Positions 8,820 through 19,738 of a DNA stretch of 64,000 nucleotides are shown here, piece by piece (position 1 is the first letter of the stretch; each line of letters starts with the position of its first letter). Below the pieces are notes generated by a model. That model was given only the letters and a program-made list of their open reading frames with translations, ran no database searches and was not told the origin of the DNA. Origin of the DNA: Shewanella seohaensis (GTDB lineage: Bacteria > Pseudomonadota > Gammaproteobacteria > Enterobacterales > Shewanellaceae); the NCBI RefSeq assembly GCF_025449215.1, contig NZ_CP104900.1, positions 930,001 to 994,000 on the forward strand. The letters are read 5' to 3'. The translations under genes and the position numbers were made by a program.

Positions 8820-10643
8820 ATGGAAACTCAGTTACTCGACATACATGATGATCCGCTGTCACACCGCCTAGCGCAGGTGTTTGGTTACCGTGACTTTAGG
8901 GACGGTCAGCGCGAGGTTATCGAACGTGTATGCAGTGGTGAGGACTGCCTTGTGATCATGCCCACCGGCGGCGGTAAGAGTCTGTGTTACCAGTTGCCCG
9001 CACTGCTGATGCCTGGCATCACTATCGTGGTATCACCGCTGATTTCATTGATGAAAGATCAGGTCGACAGCCTGTTGCAGACGGGGGTCAATGCCGCCTA
9101 TTTAAACTCATCGCAGCCGCGGGAACAAAGTTTAGAGGTGCTTAGGCAGTTGCATCGAGGCGAGCTAAAACTGTTGTATGTGTCTCCTGAGCGGTTACTG
9201 ACAGCCGATTTTATCGAGCGCATGCGCTCCCTGCCACTAGCCATGTTTGCCATTGACGAGGCGCACTGCATCAGTCAATGGGGACACGATTTTCGTCCCG
9301 AATATGCGGCCCTTGGCCAGTTAAAGCAGTTATTTCCCCATGTGCCTATGATGGCGCTCACCGCCACAGCGGATCAGGCAACACGGCAAAATATTTGCGA
9401 GCGCCTAGGGATTAATCCTTTTAAATTATTATCGAGTTTCGATCGACCCAATATTCGCTATACGGTTGCCGAAAAACTCAATGCCGCCAATCAATTACGA
9501 CAGTTTTTACTGCAGCAAAATGGCAGTAGTGGCATTGTCTACTGCAGCAGTCGACGCCGTGTGGATGAGGTGGCAGAAAGACTCACCCTGCAAGGGTTTC
9601 ATGCTAAGGCATACCATGCGGGCATGACGCCACAAGAGCGCGGTGAAGTGCAGGATAGCTTCCTTAAAGATCAAATTGATATTGTCGTTGCTACTGTTGC
9701 CTTTGGCATGGGGATTAACAAATCCAACGTGCGCTTTGTGGTGCATTACGATATCCCTAAGAGCATCGAAGCCTATTACCAAGAAACCGGCCGAGCGGGC
9801 CGCGATGGACTCGAGGCCGAAGCCTTTATGCTGTTCGACCCCGCCGATATTGGTCGGGTGCGCCATCTTATCGAACAGTCTGAGCCTGGGCCGCAGCAGC
9901 AGGTGGATTTCCATAAACTCAATACCATGGCTGCATTTGCTGAGGCGCAAACCTGTCGCCGTCAAGTGTTGCTGCATTACTTCGATGAAAGCGCGTTAGA
10001 GCCCTGCGGCAACTGCGATATTTGTCTCGACCCACCTAAACGTTATAACGGCACCGAGGATGCGCAGAAGGTGCTTTCTTGCATTTATCGGCTCGGGCAA
10101 CGCTTTGGTATCAATCACTTGATTGAAGTATTGCGTGGCTCCAAGGGCGCCGCAATTGTCGACCGAGGGCACGATAAACTCAGCACTTGGGGGATAGGCA
10201 AAGACAAAAGCCATGAATATTGGTTGAGTGTTATTCGTCAGCTCATCCATTTGGGGCTGGCGAGCCAAGATATTACTCGGGGCTCATCCATCACCTTAAA
10301 TCCTTCGGCAAGACCGATCCTTAAGGGCGAGGTGGCGCTAATGTTGGCAGAGCCGCGCATTCAACTGACGAACATTAAGCGCAAAGTCACTCAGTCGCGG
10401 GCGCCGCTGAATTACGACCGCAAACTGTTTGCGAGGCTAAAAGCCCTACGTCGCACGATTGCCGAGGAGCAGGACGTACCGCCTTATTTGGTGTTTAACG
10501 ATGCGACCTTAGCGGAAATGGCGGCCATGATGCCTACCAGTCCCGGTGAGATGCTGGCCGTTAACGGGGTCGGTGAGCGCAAACTCAGCCGATTTGGCGA
10601 CGATTTCCTCGATGAGATAGCCGCTTATTTAGCGGGGGAATAA
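8820..10643 (+). CDS. recQ: ATP-dependent DNA helicase RecQ
   Basis: A 3'-5' DNA helicase of recombination and replication-fork repair. The 607-residue protein has Walker A TGGGKS (about 49-54), DEAH at 146-149, aromatic-rich loop residues after it (ISQWGHDFRPEY) and motif VI QETGRAGRDG. The zinc-binding Cys set (CRRQVLLHYF, CGNCDIC) comes next, then a winged-helix RQC region and a C-terminal HRDC domain (about 525-605, VFNDATLAEMA and VNGVGERKLSRFG). Its length matches the full three-domain RecQ. The stop overlaps by about 19 bases the end of the convergent TPR/GGDEF gene. Confidence 0.97.
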   Translation: METQLLDIHDDPLSHRLAQVFGYRDFRDGQREVIERVCSGEDCLVIMPTGGGKSLCYQLPALLMPGITIVVSPLISLMKDQVDSLLQTGVNAAYLNSSQPREQSLEVLRQLHRGELKLLYVSPERLLTADFIERMRSLPLAMFAIDEAHCISQWGHDFRPEYAALGQLKQLFPHVPMMALTATADQATRQNICERLGINPFKLLSSFDRPNIRYTVAEKLNAANQLRQFLLQQNGSSGIVYCSSRRRVDEVAERLTLQGFHAKAYHAGMTPQERGEVQDSFLKDQIDIVVATVAFGMGINKSNVRFVVHYDIPKSIEAYYQETGRAGRDGLEAEAFMLFDPADIGRVRHLIEQSEPGPQQQVDFHKLNTMAAFAEAQTCRRQVLLHYFDESALEPCGNCDICLDPPKRYNGTEDAQKVLSCIYRLGQRFGINHLIEVLRGSKGAAIVDRGHDKLSTWGIGKDKSHEYWLSVIRQLIHLGLASQDITRGSSITLNPSARPILKGEVALMLAEPRIQLTNIKRKVTQSRAPLNYDRKLFARLKALRRTIAEEQDVPPYLVFNDATLAEMAAMMPTSPGEMLAVNGVGERKLSRFGDDFLDEIAAYLAGE

Positions 10644-12411
10644 TCGCTTTGCGGATCACTCACCTTGAGTTTGCCTAACTGGTTAATGCTGGCGCGTTTC
10701 ACCAGAGAATCCAAAGTATCAAACTGCTGCATCACCGCAATTCCAATGTTCACCTTGTGCGTACCCTGCCACATTTGGATGGTCGGCGTTATCTGGCTAA
10801 CGACCTTCTGTGCGCCGACTGCAGAGGTATAGGGCAGCACAATAACGATGTCATCTATCGAATAACGCAGCAGTGTGTCCTGCTCACGTAGCTTGTCTTG
10901 CAGCTTATCTAGTAAGGGGGCAGGTCGACTTGGCGTATTTGACTGGCATTAAACAGCAATAATGACAGCGGATAAGCCCCTTGTTTGGCACTGTGCAGTG
11001 TCAGCTCAAGTTGCTCCAGTGGAGGAAGATCAGGGGAGGTCGTATCGGACGCTGGCGCGCGGTTATTTTGTTTATCGATGAAATACCAGATCGCGCCCCC
11101 GAGAAGCCCCATAGCGACTAAAAATAGTGTGCTGTAGGCCCAGTCGACATTGAGTTCACTCAACAATGAGACATTATGGTGTTGTTGTTCATCGTCGTTG
11201 AGTTGCTGTAAACCTTGCTGATTTAACCTGGCTTTGAACTGCAAAATCCGAGTGTTATTCATCGACTCGTTGGCCTGCTCCGCGGCATCGAAACGCTTTT
11301 GGACAAACTCATAGGCGAGTTTGTAGTTGCCGTGAGTTTGGTAATAATCGCTTAAAATGCCATAAAACCATTTGAGATCAGAGTATTGTCTTAGTGCTTC
11401 TGCTTGTTCGATAGCGGAATCCATCAGTGTCAGTGCGGCGTCATCTCTATGCTGAGCAAAGCGAACCTGAGCTAACAAACGGGTCGAGCGCATCATAGCG
11501 ACCCGCTGGTTTTGTTGCTTAAAGGTATTCATCGCAATCGAGATATATTCTTCGGCCGTGTCGATTTTCCCTTTATCGAGGGCGATCGATGCCAAAATGG
11601 CATAGCTATACGCGAGTTCGAGTGGCGAACCTATTTCTGGCAGCAGAGTTTTGGCTTGTTTTTCTAATTGGTCGCTGTAATCGCGTTCGCCATTATCCAA
11701 CGCGATACGAGCGGCGTTGCGCAGCAGTACATGCCGTACTTTTCCTTTAGCATCTTCGCTTTTTAATGCCAGCCTAGTGTAATACATGGCTTGTGGAAAA
11801 TCGTTGGTAGCATGGAGCAAGTTCCCCATAGCAGCATAGATATAGGCCTGTGGCGGCCACACCCAATTTTGTGTTTGCGAATTGATATCGGGATAGATGT
11901 CAATAGCGATACGTAGATCTTCGATGGCGGAGGAAAAGTTATCCGTATTGGTATCGAGTTGGCCCCTGAGCCTGAGTGCATCGATGAGTGCTTGGGGTTG
12001 CTGATAACGTCTGGCCAGGGTAATAGCTGAGTCGAGTAGGGGTAAGGCTTCTTGAATGTTGTCGTAGTTCAGATTGGCATCTGCCTGACAATTCAGAAAA
12101 TAGGGGCGTGCCTGATCGAGTTTTAGCTGTTTAGCACTGGCCTCGCCGAGCTGGGCAAGGTTGATTGCGGCTTCATTTTCCCCTAGTTGCAACAAACTTT
12201 GGCATTTGAGCATGCTAAGGCGGAGTCTATTAATATCATTATATTTATCAGTTTCTTGCAGTTTTTCTAAAGCGGTGATTTGCGCAAATGCCTTAGTGGG
12301 ATACTGGTAAACTTGCTCAGTGAGCGCATCCAAATCTAACTGGTCGTTAGCACTGACCCATAAAGGGCAAAGCCATAACAACAGGCTTAGCGCTAAGACA
12401 CGAAAATCCAT
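10625..12411 (-). CDS. TPR-repeat membrane protein with degenerate GGDEF domain, apparent frameshift
   Basis: A signal peptide or anchor (MDFRVLALSLLLWLCPLWVSA) is followed by about 380 residues of tetratricopeptide-like helices, such as ARPYFLNCQADANLNYDNIQ and YIYAAMGNLLHATNDFPQAM. One membrane segment (STLFLVAMGLLGGAIWYFI) and a C-terminal domain follow. The first frame stops at 10909 after DLPPY. Adding one base to the G5 run at 10916-10920 lets it continue as LLDKLQDKLREQDTLLRYS, IDDIVIVLPYTSA and on to a stop at 10625. That tail looks like a GGDEF fold in which RYSIDD replaces the GGDEF signature, so cyclase activity is unlikely. I prefer the ATG at 12411 (GGAG at 6-base spacing) to the ATG at 12423. 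The function is unknown; a sensor or scaffold role is inferred. Confidence 0.7.
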
Positions 12412-12643
12412 TTTTTGCTCCATACCCTAAATTGATTCAACTATCCGTAACCGCGGGCGAGGATTATAACGTGTATCAAGGTTTTTTTGCATAAAAAATG
12501 ATTTTTTTGTTTAAATTTTGAGTTGTCGCATTTTGTAGATTTTTCTCTACCAACAAGGGATTAATCGGGTTAAGTGTGACGGTTAATCCCCCTGTTTTGC
12601 TATTTTGCAGCAAATAACTCGTAGAACATGAAAAAAATTGGGG

Positions 12644-12672
12644 TTGACACACTTAGGCAAGCGAGTTAAATA
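12644..12672 (+). promoter_or_regulatory. Promoter of the leucine operon
   Basis: A perfect TTGACA at 12644-12649 is followed 16-17 bases on by TTAAAT/TAAATA. It lies about 46 bases before the leader peptide start, the expected place for an attenuated leu operon. Confidence 0.65.
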
Positions 12673-12717
12673 TTAACCGTCCTCATTTTGAGCCAATAGA
12701 ATAAATATTTAATTTAA

Positions 12718-12786
12718 ATGAATAGAATTAGCAGCAAACTCGACCTCCTCCTTCTCTCTCTCGCGCCACAAACGCGGAGGTCTTAG
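12718..12786 (+). CDS. leuL: leu operon leader peptide
   Basis: A 22-residue reading frame beginning MNRISSK, followed by LDLLLLSL and ending APQTRRS. Six of the eight residues in the middle segment are leucine, five read by CTC and one by CTT. It lies between the leu promoter and a strong intrinsic terminator, upstream of leuA. This is the arrangement of ribosome-mediated attenuation: low charged leucyl-tRNA stalls the ribosome on the Leu codons and lets an antiterminator form. A strong ribosome-binding site is not evident before the ATG. Confidence 0.85.
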   Translation: MNRISSKLDLLLLSLAPQTRRS

Positions 12787-12820
12787 TGTTGCTCGCTCGA
12801 TAGATAGGCAAAGCATTCAC

Positions 12821-12851
12821 AAACCCCGCACCAATGTTGCGGGGTTTTTTT
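12821..12851 (+). terminator. Attenuator terminator of the leu operon
   Basis: AAACCCCGCA / TGCGGGGTTT with a 7-base loop and a T7 tail, 35 bases after the leader peptide stop and 58 bases before leuA. It is the transcription attenuator whose use should depend on translation of leuL. Confidence 0.88.
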
Positions 12852-12908
12852 GTATCTGAATACGGCAAAAGTTAAATAATGAACGGTGACGTTCCATGGA
12901 GAAACGAG

Positions 12909-14477
12909 ATGTCTAACAGAGTAATTATATTTGATACCACCTTACGTGATGGCGAGCAGGCGTTAGCGGCAAGCCTGTCGGTCAAAGAAAAGTTACAGAT
13001 TGCCATGGCGTTAGAACGTCTCGGTGTGGATGTGATGGAAGTGGGGTTCCCTGTGTCGTCACCCGGTGATTTTGAGTCGGTACAGACCATTGCCCGTACC
13101 ATCAAAAATAGCCGTGTGTGCGCCTTATCCCGCGCCTTGGAAAAGGATATCGATGCCGCCGCGCAGGCATTGTCCGTTGCCGAACAGTTCCGTATTCATA
13201 CCTTTATCTCCACATCCACCATCCATGTGGAGAGCAAGTTAAAGCGCTCATTCGAGCAAGTGTTGGAGATGGCGGTGGGCGCGGTGAAATATGCCCGTAG
13301 GTTTACTGATGATGTGGAGTTTTCCTGCGAAGATGCGGGACGCACGCCAATCGATAACCTATGCCGTATGGTGGAAGCGGCGATTCATGCGGGGGCTCGC
13401 ACCATCAATATCCCAGATACTGTGGGTTACACAGTGCCAAGCGAGTTTGGGGGCATTATTCAAACCCTGTTTAATCGCGTACCGAATATCGACCAAGCCA
13501 TTATTTCGGTTCACTGCCACGATGACTTAGGCATGTCGGTAGCCAATTCGATTACTGCCGTGCAGCATGGCGCTCGCCAAATCGAATGTACCATGAACGG
13601 TATTGGTGAGCGTGCGGGTAACTGCTCCCTCGAAGAAATCGCGATGATCTTAGCGACGCGTAAGAATCTGCTGGGAGTTGAAACTGGGATCAATGCTAAG
13701 GAGATCCACCGCACGTCGAATCTAGTCAGCCAGTTGTGCAATATGCCGATTCAGTCGAATAAGGCGATTGTGGGCGCCAATGCCTTTACTCACTCTTCGG
13801 GTATTCACCAAGATGGCATGTTAAAGGCGCAAAATACCTATGAAATCATGACGCCAGAGAGTATCGGCCTAAACCGTAACAACCTGAATATGACCTCGCG
13901 CTCCGGCCGCCATGTGATTAAGCATCGCATGGAGGAAATGGGCTACAGTGAGCAGGATTACAATCTGGACGCCCTGTACGAACAGTTTTTACATTTGGCC
14001 GATAAAAAGGGCCAAGTCTTCGATTACGACTTAGAAGCCTTAGCCTTTATGGAAGCACAAGCGGCGGAAGATAACTTCTATCAATTACAGCAGTTAGTGG
14101 TGCAGTCCGACTCCACCGAAGGCGTTGCCACGGCAACAGTGCGCATCGATGTCGGCGGTGAAATTAAAACCGAAGCCGCGACTGGTAATGGTCCCGTCGA
14201 TGCCGCCTATAACGCCATTGCCCGTGCGACGGACCGTCGTATCGATATCATCAGCTATAAATTGGGCGCCAAGGGCGAGGGACAAAATGCCTTGGGTCAA
14301 GTCGACATTACCGCGGTTTACCATGAGCAAAATTTCCACGGTGTCGGGTTAGCGACCGACGTGGTTGAGGCATCAGCCCGTGCGTTAGTGCACGTGATGA
14401 ACCTCACATGCCGCGCCGATAAGGTCGCAGATTACAAACAGAATATGCATAAAAACAGAGAGCTGGGCGGCGTATAG
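12909..14477 (+). CDS. leuA: 2-isopropylmalate synthase
   Basis: Condenses acetyl-CoA with 2-oxoisovalerate in the first committed step of leucine synthesis. The 522-residue protein has the TIM-barrel motifs [10 protein letters not shown] near the N-terminus and [14 protein letters not shown] with the metal-binding His pair. The C-terminal regulatory LeuA dimer domain (about 390-520) is responsible for leucine feedback inhibition. I chose the ATG at 12909 (MSNRVIIF), with GGAG 8 bases upstream; the frame extends 10 codons further but without family similarity. It is the first structural gene after the attenuator. Confidence 0.97.
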   Translation: MSNRVIIFDTTLRDGEQALAASLSVKEKLQIAMALERLGVDVMEVGFPVSSPGDFESVQTIARTIKNSRVCALSRALEKDIDAAAQALSVAEQFRIHTFISTSTIHVESKLKRSFEQVLEMAVGAVKYARRFTDDVEFSCEDAGRTPIDNLCRMVEAAIHAGARTINIPDTVGYTVPSEFGGIIQTLFNRVPNIDQAIISVHCHDDLGMSVANSITAVQHGARQIECTMNGIGERAGNCSLEEIAMILATRKNLLGVETGINAKEIHRTSNLVSQLCNMPIQSNKAIVGANAFTHSSGIHQDGMLKAQNTYEIMTPESIGLNRNNLNMTSRSGRHVIKHRMEEMGYSEQDYNLDALYEQFLHLADKKGQVFDYDLEALAFMEAQAAEDNFYQLQQLVVQSDSTEGVATATVRIDVGGEIKTEAATGNGPVDAAYNAIARATDRRIDIISYKLGAKGEGQNALGQVDITAVYHEQNFHGVGLATDVVEASARALVHVMNLTCRADKVADYKQNMHKNRELGGV

Positions 14478-14498
14478 CCCAAGCGATATCGAGCATAA

Positions 14499-15622
<1,124 letters not shown>

Positions 15623-15623
<1 letters not shown>

Positions 15624-17046
15624 TGACGACTCCTTCAACATCAATCGCTCCGAAAACCCTGTATCAAAAAGTGTGGGATGCCCACGTTGTGGCCACCCCA
15701 GAGGGCGAAGCGCCGATCATTTATGTCGACAGACATTTGGTTCATGAAGTGACATCGCCTCAAGCCTTTAGTGGCTTAAAAGTGGCGGGACGTAAGTTAC
15801 GCGCCCCAGAAAAACCTTCGCGACCATGGATCACAACACGTCAACACGCAGTGCCAGTCTCGATGCCTTAAGCCCGATGGCACGCACTCAGGTCGAGACC
15901 TTGGCACAAAACTGTAAAGACTTCGGCGTGCGCTTATATGACATTCACCATCCTAATCAAGGGATTGTGCATGTGATGGGGCCTGAGCTTGGCATTACCT
16001 TACCCGGCACTGTCATTGTGTGCGGTGATTCCCATACGGCGACTCACGGTGCCTTTGGCGCCTTGGCTTTCGGTATCGGCACTTCCGAGGTGGAACATGT
16101 ACTGGCGACGCAAACCCTGCGCCAATTAAAAGCCAAGACCATGAAAATCGAAGTTCGTGGTCAGGTCACCGATGGCGTCACCGCGAAAGATATCGTACTG
16201 GCGATTATCGGTAAGATTGGTATGGATGGCGGTACTGGCTATGTAGTTGAGTTTTGTGGTGAGGCCATTGAAGCGCTGTCGATGGAAGGGCGCATGACTG
16301 TCTGCAATATGGCGATTGAAATGGGCGCTAAGGCGGGCATGGTTGCGCCGGATCAAACCACTTTCGATTACCTAGAAGGTCGTGAGTTTGCACCAAAGGG
16401 CGAAGATTGGGCAGAGGCCGTCGCCGCCTGGAAGGCGCTGAAAACCGATGTTGGCGCTGAGTTTGATGCCACCGTCGTGTTGGATGCGGCCGATATCGCG
16501 CCACAATTGACTTGGGGCACCAACCCCGGACAAGTGGTTGCCATCGATGCGCCTGTGCCTAATCCTGCCGATGAGGCAAATCCAACGATTCGCGCCAGCA
16601 TGGAAAAAGCGCTGGATTATATCGGCTTGACCGCAGGCACGCCGATGACAGACGTCGCGATTAATAAAGTCTTTATTGGTTCTTGCACTAACTCGCGGAT
16701 TGAAGATTTACGCAGCGCGGCGAAACAGGCCAAAGGGCGTAAAGTGGCGTCGGGTGTTACGGCAATCGTAGTACCTGGCTCTGGCCAAGTGAAGGCGCAG
16801 GCCGAGGCAGAAGGTTTAGATAAAATTTTTATCGAGGCCGGATTTGAATGGCGTTTACCGGGCTGTTCTATGTGTTTGGCGATGAACGATGACAGGTTAG
16901 AAGCGGGCGATCGCTGCGCCTCGACCAGTAACCGTAACTTCGAAGGGCGCCAAGGTCGTGGTAGTCGCACCCATTTGGTGAGTCCAGCGATGGCGGCTGC
17001 GGCGGCAATTGCAGGGCATTTTGTCGATATCCGTAAACCTTACTAA
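15623..17046 (+). CDS. leuC: 3-isopropylmalate dehydratase large subunit, apparent frameshift
   Basis: With LeuD it isomerises 2- to 3-isopropylmalate using a [4Fe-4S] cluster. The cluster Cys motifs are visible: GSCTNSR and [10 protein letters not shown]. The first 63 codons read [20 protein letters not shown] through LRAPEK. The frame then runs off into [10 protein letters not shown] and stops at 15871. Adding one A to the A5 run at 15810-15814 gives [12 protein letters not shown] and continuity to 17046, for a normal length of about 474 residues. The rest of the operon is intact, so a base-calling error is the simplest reading. It overlaps leuB by one base. Confidence 0.93.
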
Positions 17047-17070
17047 CCGTAATCCCAAGAGGAGAAGTTA

Positions 17071-17676
17071 ATGCAACCTTTTACTAGCCATACCGGGCTT
17101 GCGGTCATGATCGACAGCGCCAATATCGATACCGATCAAATTATCCCAAAGCAATTTTTATCTAAGGTGACGCGGGATGGATTCGGTGTGCACTTATTCC
17201 ACGACTGGCGTTATCTCGATGATGCCGGGGATGTGCCTAATCCTGATTTCACTCTAAACAAACCTCGCTACAGCGGTGCGTCGATTCTGCTGGCACAGGA
17301 AAACTTCGGCTGTGGCTCTAGCCGTGAGCATGCACCATGGGCACTGGCGGATTTTGGCCTGCGCGCCATTATTGCCCCGAGCTTTGCCGATATTTTTTAT
17401 GGAAACTCCATCAACAACGGTTTGTTGCCGGTGAAGTTAAGTGCGAACGAAGTGCGTCAGTTAATGGATGAGGTGGCGAGCGAAGAAGGCGCACAAATCA
17501 CTGTGGACTTAACGACTTGCAAGGTGACATCGCCTTCGGGAGCTGAGTTTAATTTTACACTGGCCGAGTCGGCGCGACATAAATTGCTGAATGGCTTAGA
17601 TGCCATTGGATTGACCTTGTCCCACGGGACGCAGATAGGTGAGTACGAAGCAAACATTCCTAGCTGGCGCCGCTAA
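17071..17676 (+). CDS. leuD: 3-isopropylmalate dehydratase small subunit
   Basis: The 201-residue partner of LeuC, carrying the swivel domain that completes the active site. It contains [17 protein letters not shown] near the N-terminus and the typical [15 protein letters not shown] at about 76-90. GAGGAGAAG lies just before the ATG. It is the last gene of leuABCD and is followed by a terminator. Confidence 0.97.
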   Translation: MQPFTSHTGLAVMIDSANIDTDQIIPKQFLSKVTRDGFGVHLFHDWRYLDDAGDVPNPDFTLNKPRYSGASILLAQENFGCGSSREHAPWALADFGLRAIIAPSFADIFYGNSINNGLLPVKLSANEVRQLMDEVASEEGAQITVDLTTCKVTSPSGAEFNFTLAESARHKLLNGLDAIGLTLSHGTQIGEYEANIPSWRR

Positions 17677-17716
17677 GCATTCGGCGAACACTTGTACCTT
17701 AACGTAAGTTAATCTT

Positions 17717-17746
17717 AAACGCCTAGTTCGAAAACTAGGCGTTTTT
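17717..17746 (+). terminator. Terminator of leuABCD
   Basis: AAACGCCTAGTT / AACTAGGCGTTTTT, an 11-bp stem with a short loop and T run, 40 bases after the leuD stop. Confidence 0.9.
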
Positions 17747-18001
17747 GTTATCCACGTTTAATTGCCTAACAATAATGTATTGTATTTATTGGATTAAAGT
17801 AAGGCTGGCATTCCTTGTGTCGCAATCAAAATAAATCATAGTGATTTATGCTGAATTTTAATGATTAAAATGGCTTACAAGTGTTTATAGTGTATTTTGA
17901 CATTAATTATTTGTTTTTAAATTTATTTTTCAGTTTTTATTATCTGCATTAAAATATGCTCAGCAAATAGTTTGCTAGATTTTTGCTGGATTTTCTTGTT
18001 T

Positions 18002-18025
18002 TAAAAGTGATTTGTCTCACTAAAA
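18002..18025 (+). promoter_or_regulatory. Possible CRP site upstream of fadL
   Basis: AGTGA-N6-TCACT at 18006-18021 matches the palindromic core GTGA-N6-TCAC of CRP/FNR-type sites, flanked by A-rich arms. It is in the 457-base AT-rich gap (17747-18203) before fadL. I see nothing else assignable in that gap: no coding frame with support and no clear -35/-10 pair. Regulation by CRP would suit a fatty-acid transporter, but this is inference. Confidence 0.4.
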
Positions 18026-18203
18026 ATATTGAATGTCTTTTAATAACTAGTTTTTTTATCTGTTTTATTCCCGCTTGTTGCAAACATCTTCTGCATCGGT
18101 AAACTCCCCTGCATTCAATCTGGAGTGTTTGCTCTATTTTGTGTGAACGCCATTGTGACCAAGTTACTGGCACAGATAACAATAATATTTTCTGAGAATA
18201 ACA

Positions 18204-19550
18204 ATGCAAAAACGTCTTCTGACTTTGGCTGTGACTACAGCCTTATTAAGCACAACGACTCAAGTCCATGCAGCGGGTTTCCAACTGGCCGAATACTCAG
18301 CGACTGGCTTAGGCCGCGCCTTCGCCGGTGAAGCCGCAATTGCCGATAACGCTTCAGTTCAGGGGCGCAACCCAGCGATGCTGACCTATTTAGAAGGTCG
18401 TCAGCTGTCTGCTGGTGGTATCTATGTTATGCCTAACGTGGATGTTAAAGGTGATGTGAGCCTAAGCTCGCCATTACTTGGCCCAAATCCAATCGTGATG
18501 AACGGCGATGCCATCGATGTGGCTGATGATGCATTAGTGCCTAACTTCTACTATTCCAATCAGTTAAATGACCAATGGACTTGGGGTCTGGCCGTTAACT
18601 CTAACTATGGTCTGTCAACCGAGTTACCTAAAACTCACGCCGCGGCGATTTTTGGTAATAAAACTGCCGTTACTACAGTTGAGTTCAACCCTAACATCGC
18701 TTACCGCGTGAATGATGCTGTCAGCGTTGGTGGTGGTGTACGTATCGTTTATGGTGAAGGTGAAATCGGTGCTTCTTTACCTGGCTGGGTAGATAGCATC
18801 AAACCCAGTTTACCTGCACAAGTATCTGCAATGTTACCGCCGGGTGGCACTGAGCTGAAAAGCATGAAGGGCGACGACATTGGCTACGGTTGGCAACTCG
18901 GGACTAGCTGGCAAATCAACCCAGCCAACCGCGTGGGTTTAGCCTATCACAGCGGCGTTAAGTTTGAGTTAGATGGTCACGCTTCTGGTGTGATTTACGA
19001 TGGTGGCCAAAATCTGTCGATTGAAGGTTATATTCCACTTGAACTGCCTGCGTTTGCCGAGCTGTCGTCTTATCACCAATTAACGGATAATTGGGCAATG
19101 CATGCCAGCGTTAACTGGACCGATTGGAGCGTATTCGATCAGTTAGTGGCTTACTTCCCTGGTGAAGTTAAACCAAAGGGCGGCTTAGAATCTGACTTAG
19201 TGAAAGAAGAAAACTTTGAAGATAACTGGCGCTTTGCCTTAGGTACGACCTACCAAGTGAACAATGAATGGTTAGTGCGTGCGGGTGTGGCCTTAGACAA
19301 AACGGCTGCAGCCGATGAGTGGCGTACCACGACTATCCCTGACTCAGACCGTCTGTGGTTCTCTGTCGGTGCTGGTTATCAGGCGACTAAAAACCTGAAT
19401 GTTGATTTCGCACTGACCTATATCCGTGCTACTGGTGATGCGCCAATCAACGAGCAGCAAAATCTGCTAAACCTCGCCACAGTAAGCTTCAACGGTGAAG
19501 CGAGCGGTGATGTTTGGTTAGCCGGTATCCAAATGAGCTACAAGATGTAA
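18204..19550 (+). CDS. fadL: FadL family outer membrane long-chain fatty acid transporter
   Basis: A 448-residue outer membrane beta-barrel. The signal peptide MQKRLLTLAVTTALLSTTTQ with VHA is followed by the mature N-terminus AGFQLAEYSATGLGRAFAGE. This, with the nearby NPAMLTYL, is the FadL/TodX signature that forms the N-terminal hatch. The remaining sequence alternates amphipathic strands and ends in an aromatic/hydrophobic strand (VWLAGIQMSYKM). The family takes up long-chain fatty acids or other hydrophobic molecules; fatty acid specificity is inferred. It stands alone and is followed by a terminator. Confidence 0.9.
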   Translation: MQKRLLTLAVTTALLSTTTQVHAAGFQLAEYSATGLGRAFAGEAAIADNASVQGRNPAMLTYLEGRQLSAGGIYVMPNVDVKGDVSLSSPLLGPNPIVMNGDAIDVADDALVPNFYYSNQLNDQWTWGLAVNSNYGLSTELPKTHAAAIFGNKTAVTTVEFNPNIAYRVNDAVSVGGGVRIVYGEGEIGASLPGWVDSIKPSLPAQVSAMLPPGGTELKSMKGDDIGYGWQLGTSWQINPANRVGLAYHSGVKFELDGHASGVIYDGGQNLSIEGYIPLELPAFAELSSYHQLTDNWAMHASVNWTDWSVFDQLVAYFPGEVKPKGGLESDLVKEENFEDNWRFALGTTYQVNNEWLVRAGVALDKTAAADEWRTTTIPDSDRLWFSVGAGYQATKNLNVDFALTYIRATGDAPINEQQNLLNLATVSFNGEASGDVWLAGIQMSYKM

Positions 19551-19565
19551 GCATCCAGCTCGATG

Positions 19566-19594
19566 AAAAAGCCCTGAATCTTCAGGGCTTTTTT
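19566..19594 (+). terminator. Terminator of fadL
   Basis: AAAAAGCCCTGAA / TTCAGGGCTTTTTT, a strong hairpin with T6 tail, 15 bases after the fadL stop. Confidence 0.9.
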
Positions 19595-19738
19595 GTGCCT
19601 AACAGCACGTGGCCTGATACGCATTTGCCCGATGTTGGCTGGTCATGGCGGCCAATTGGGAATATATTCAGAGCATAATCAATGGAGCATTATGTTCTGC
19701 GCCATATCAATTGGGTGCAGGGTAAATAGGATAGGCGT

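Noticed and set aside
9507..9977. 156-residue antisense frame in recQ
   Set aside because: It lies wholly inside recQ on the opposite strand, with no ribosome site or recognisable domain.
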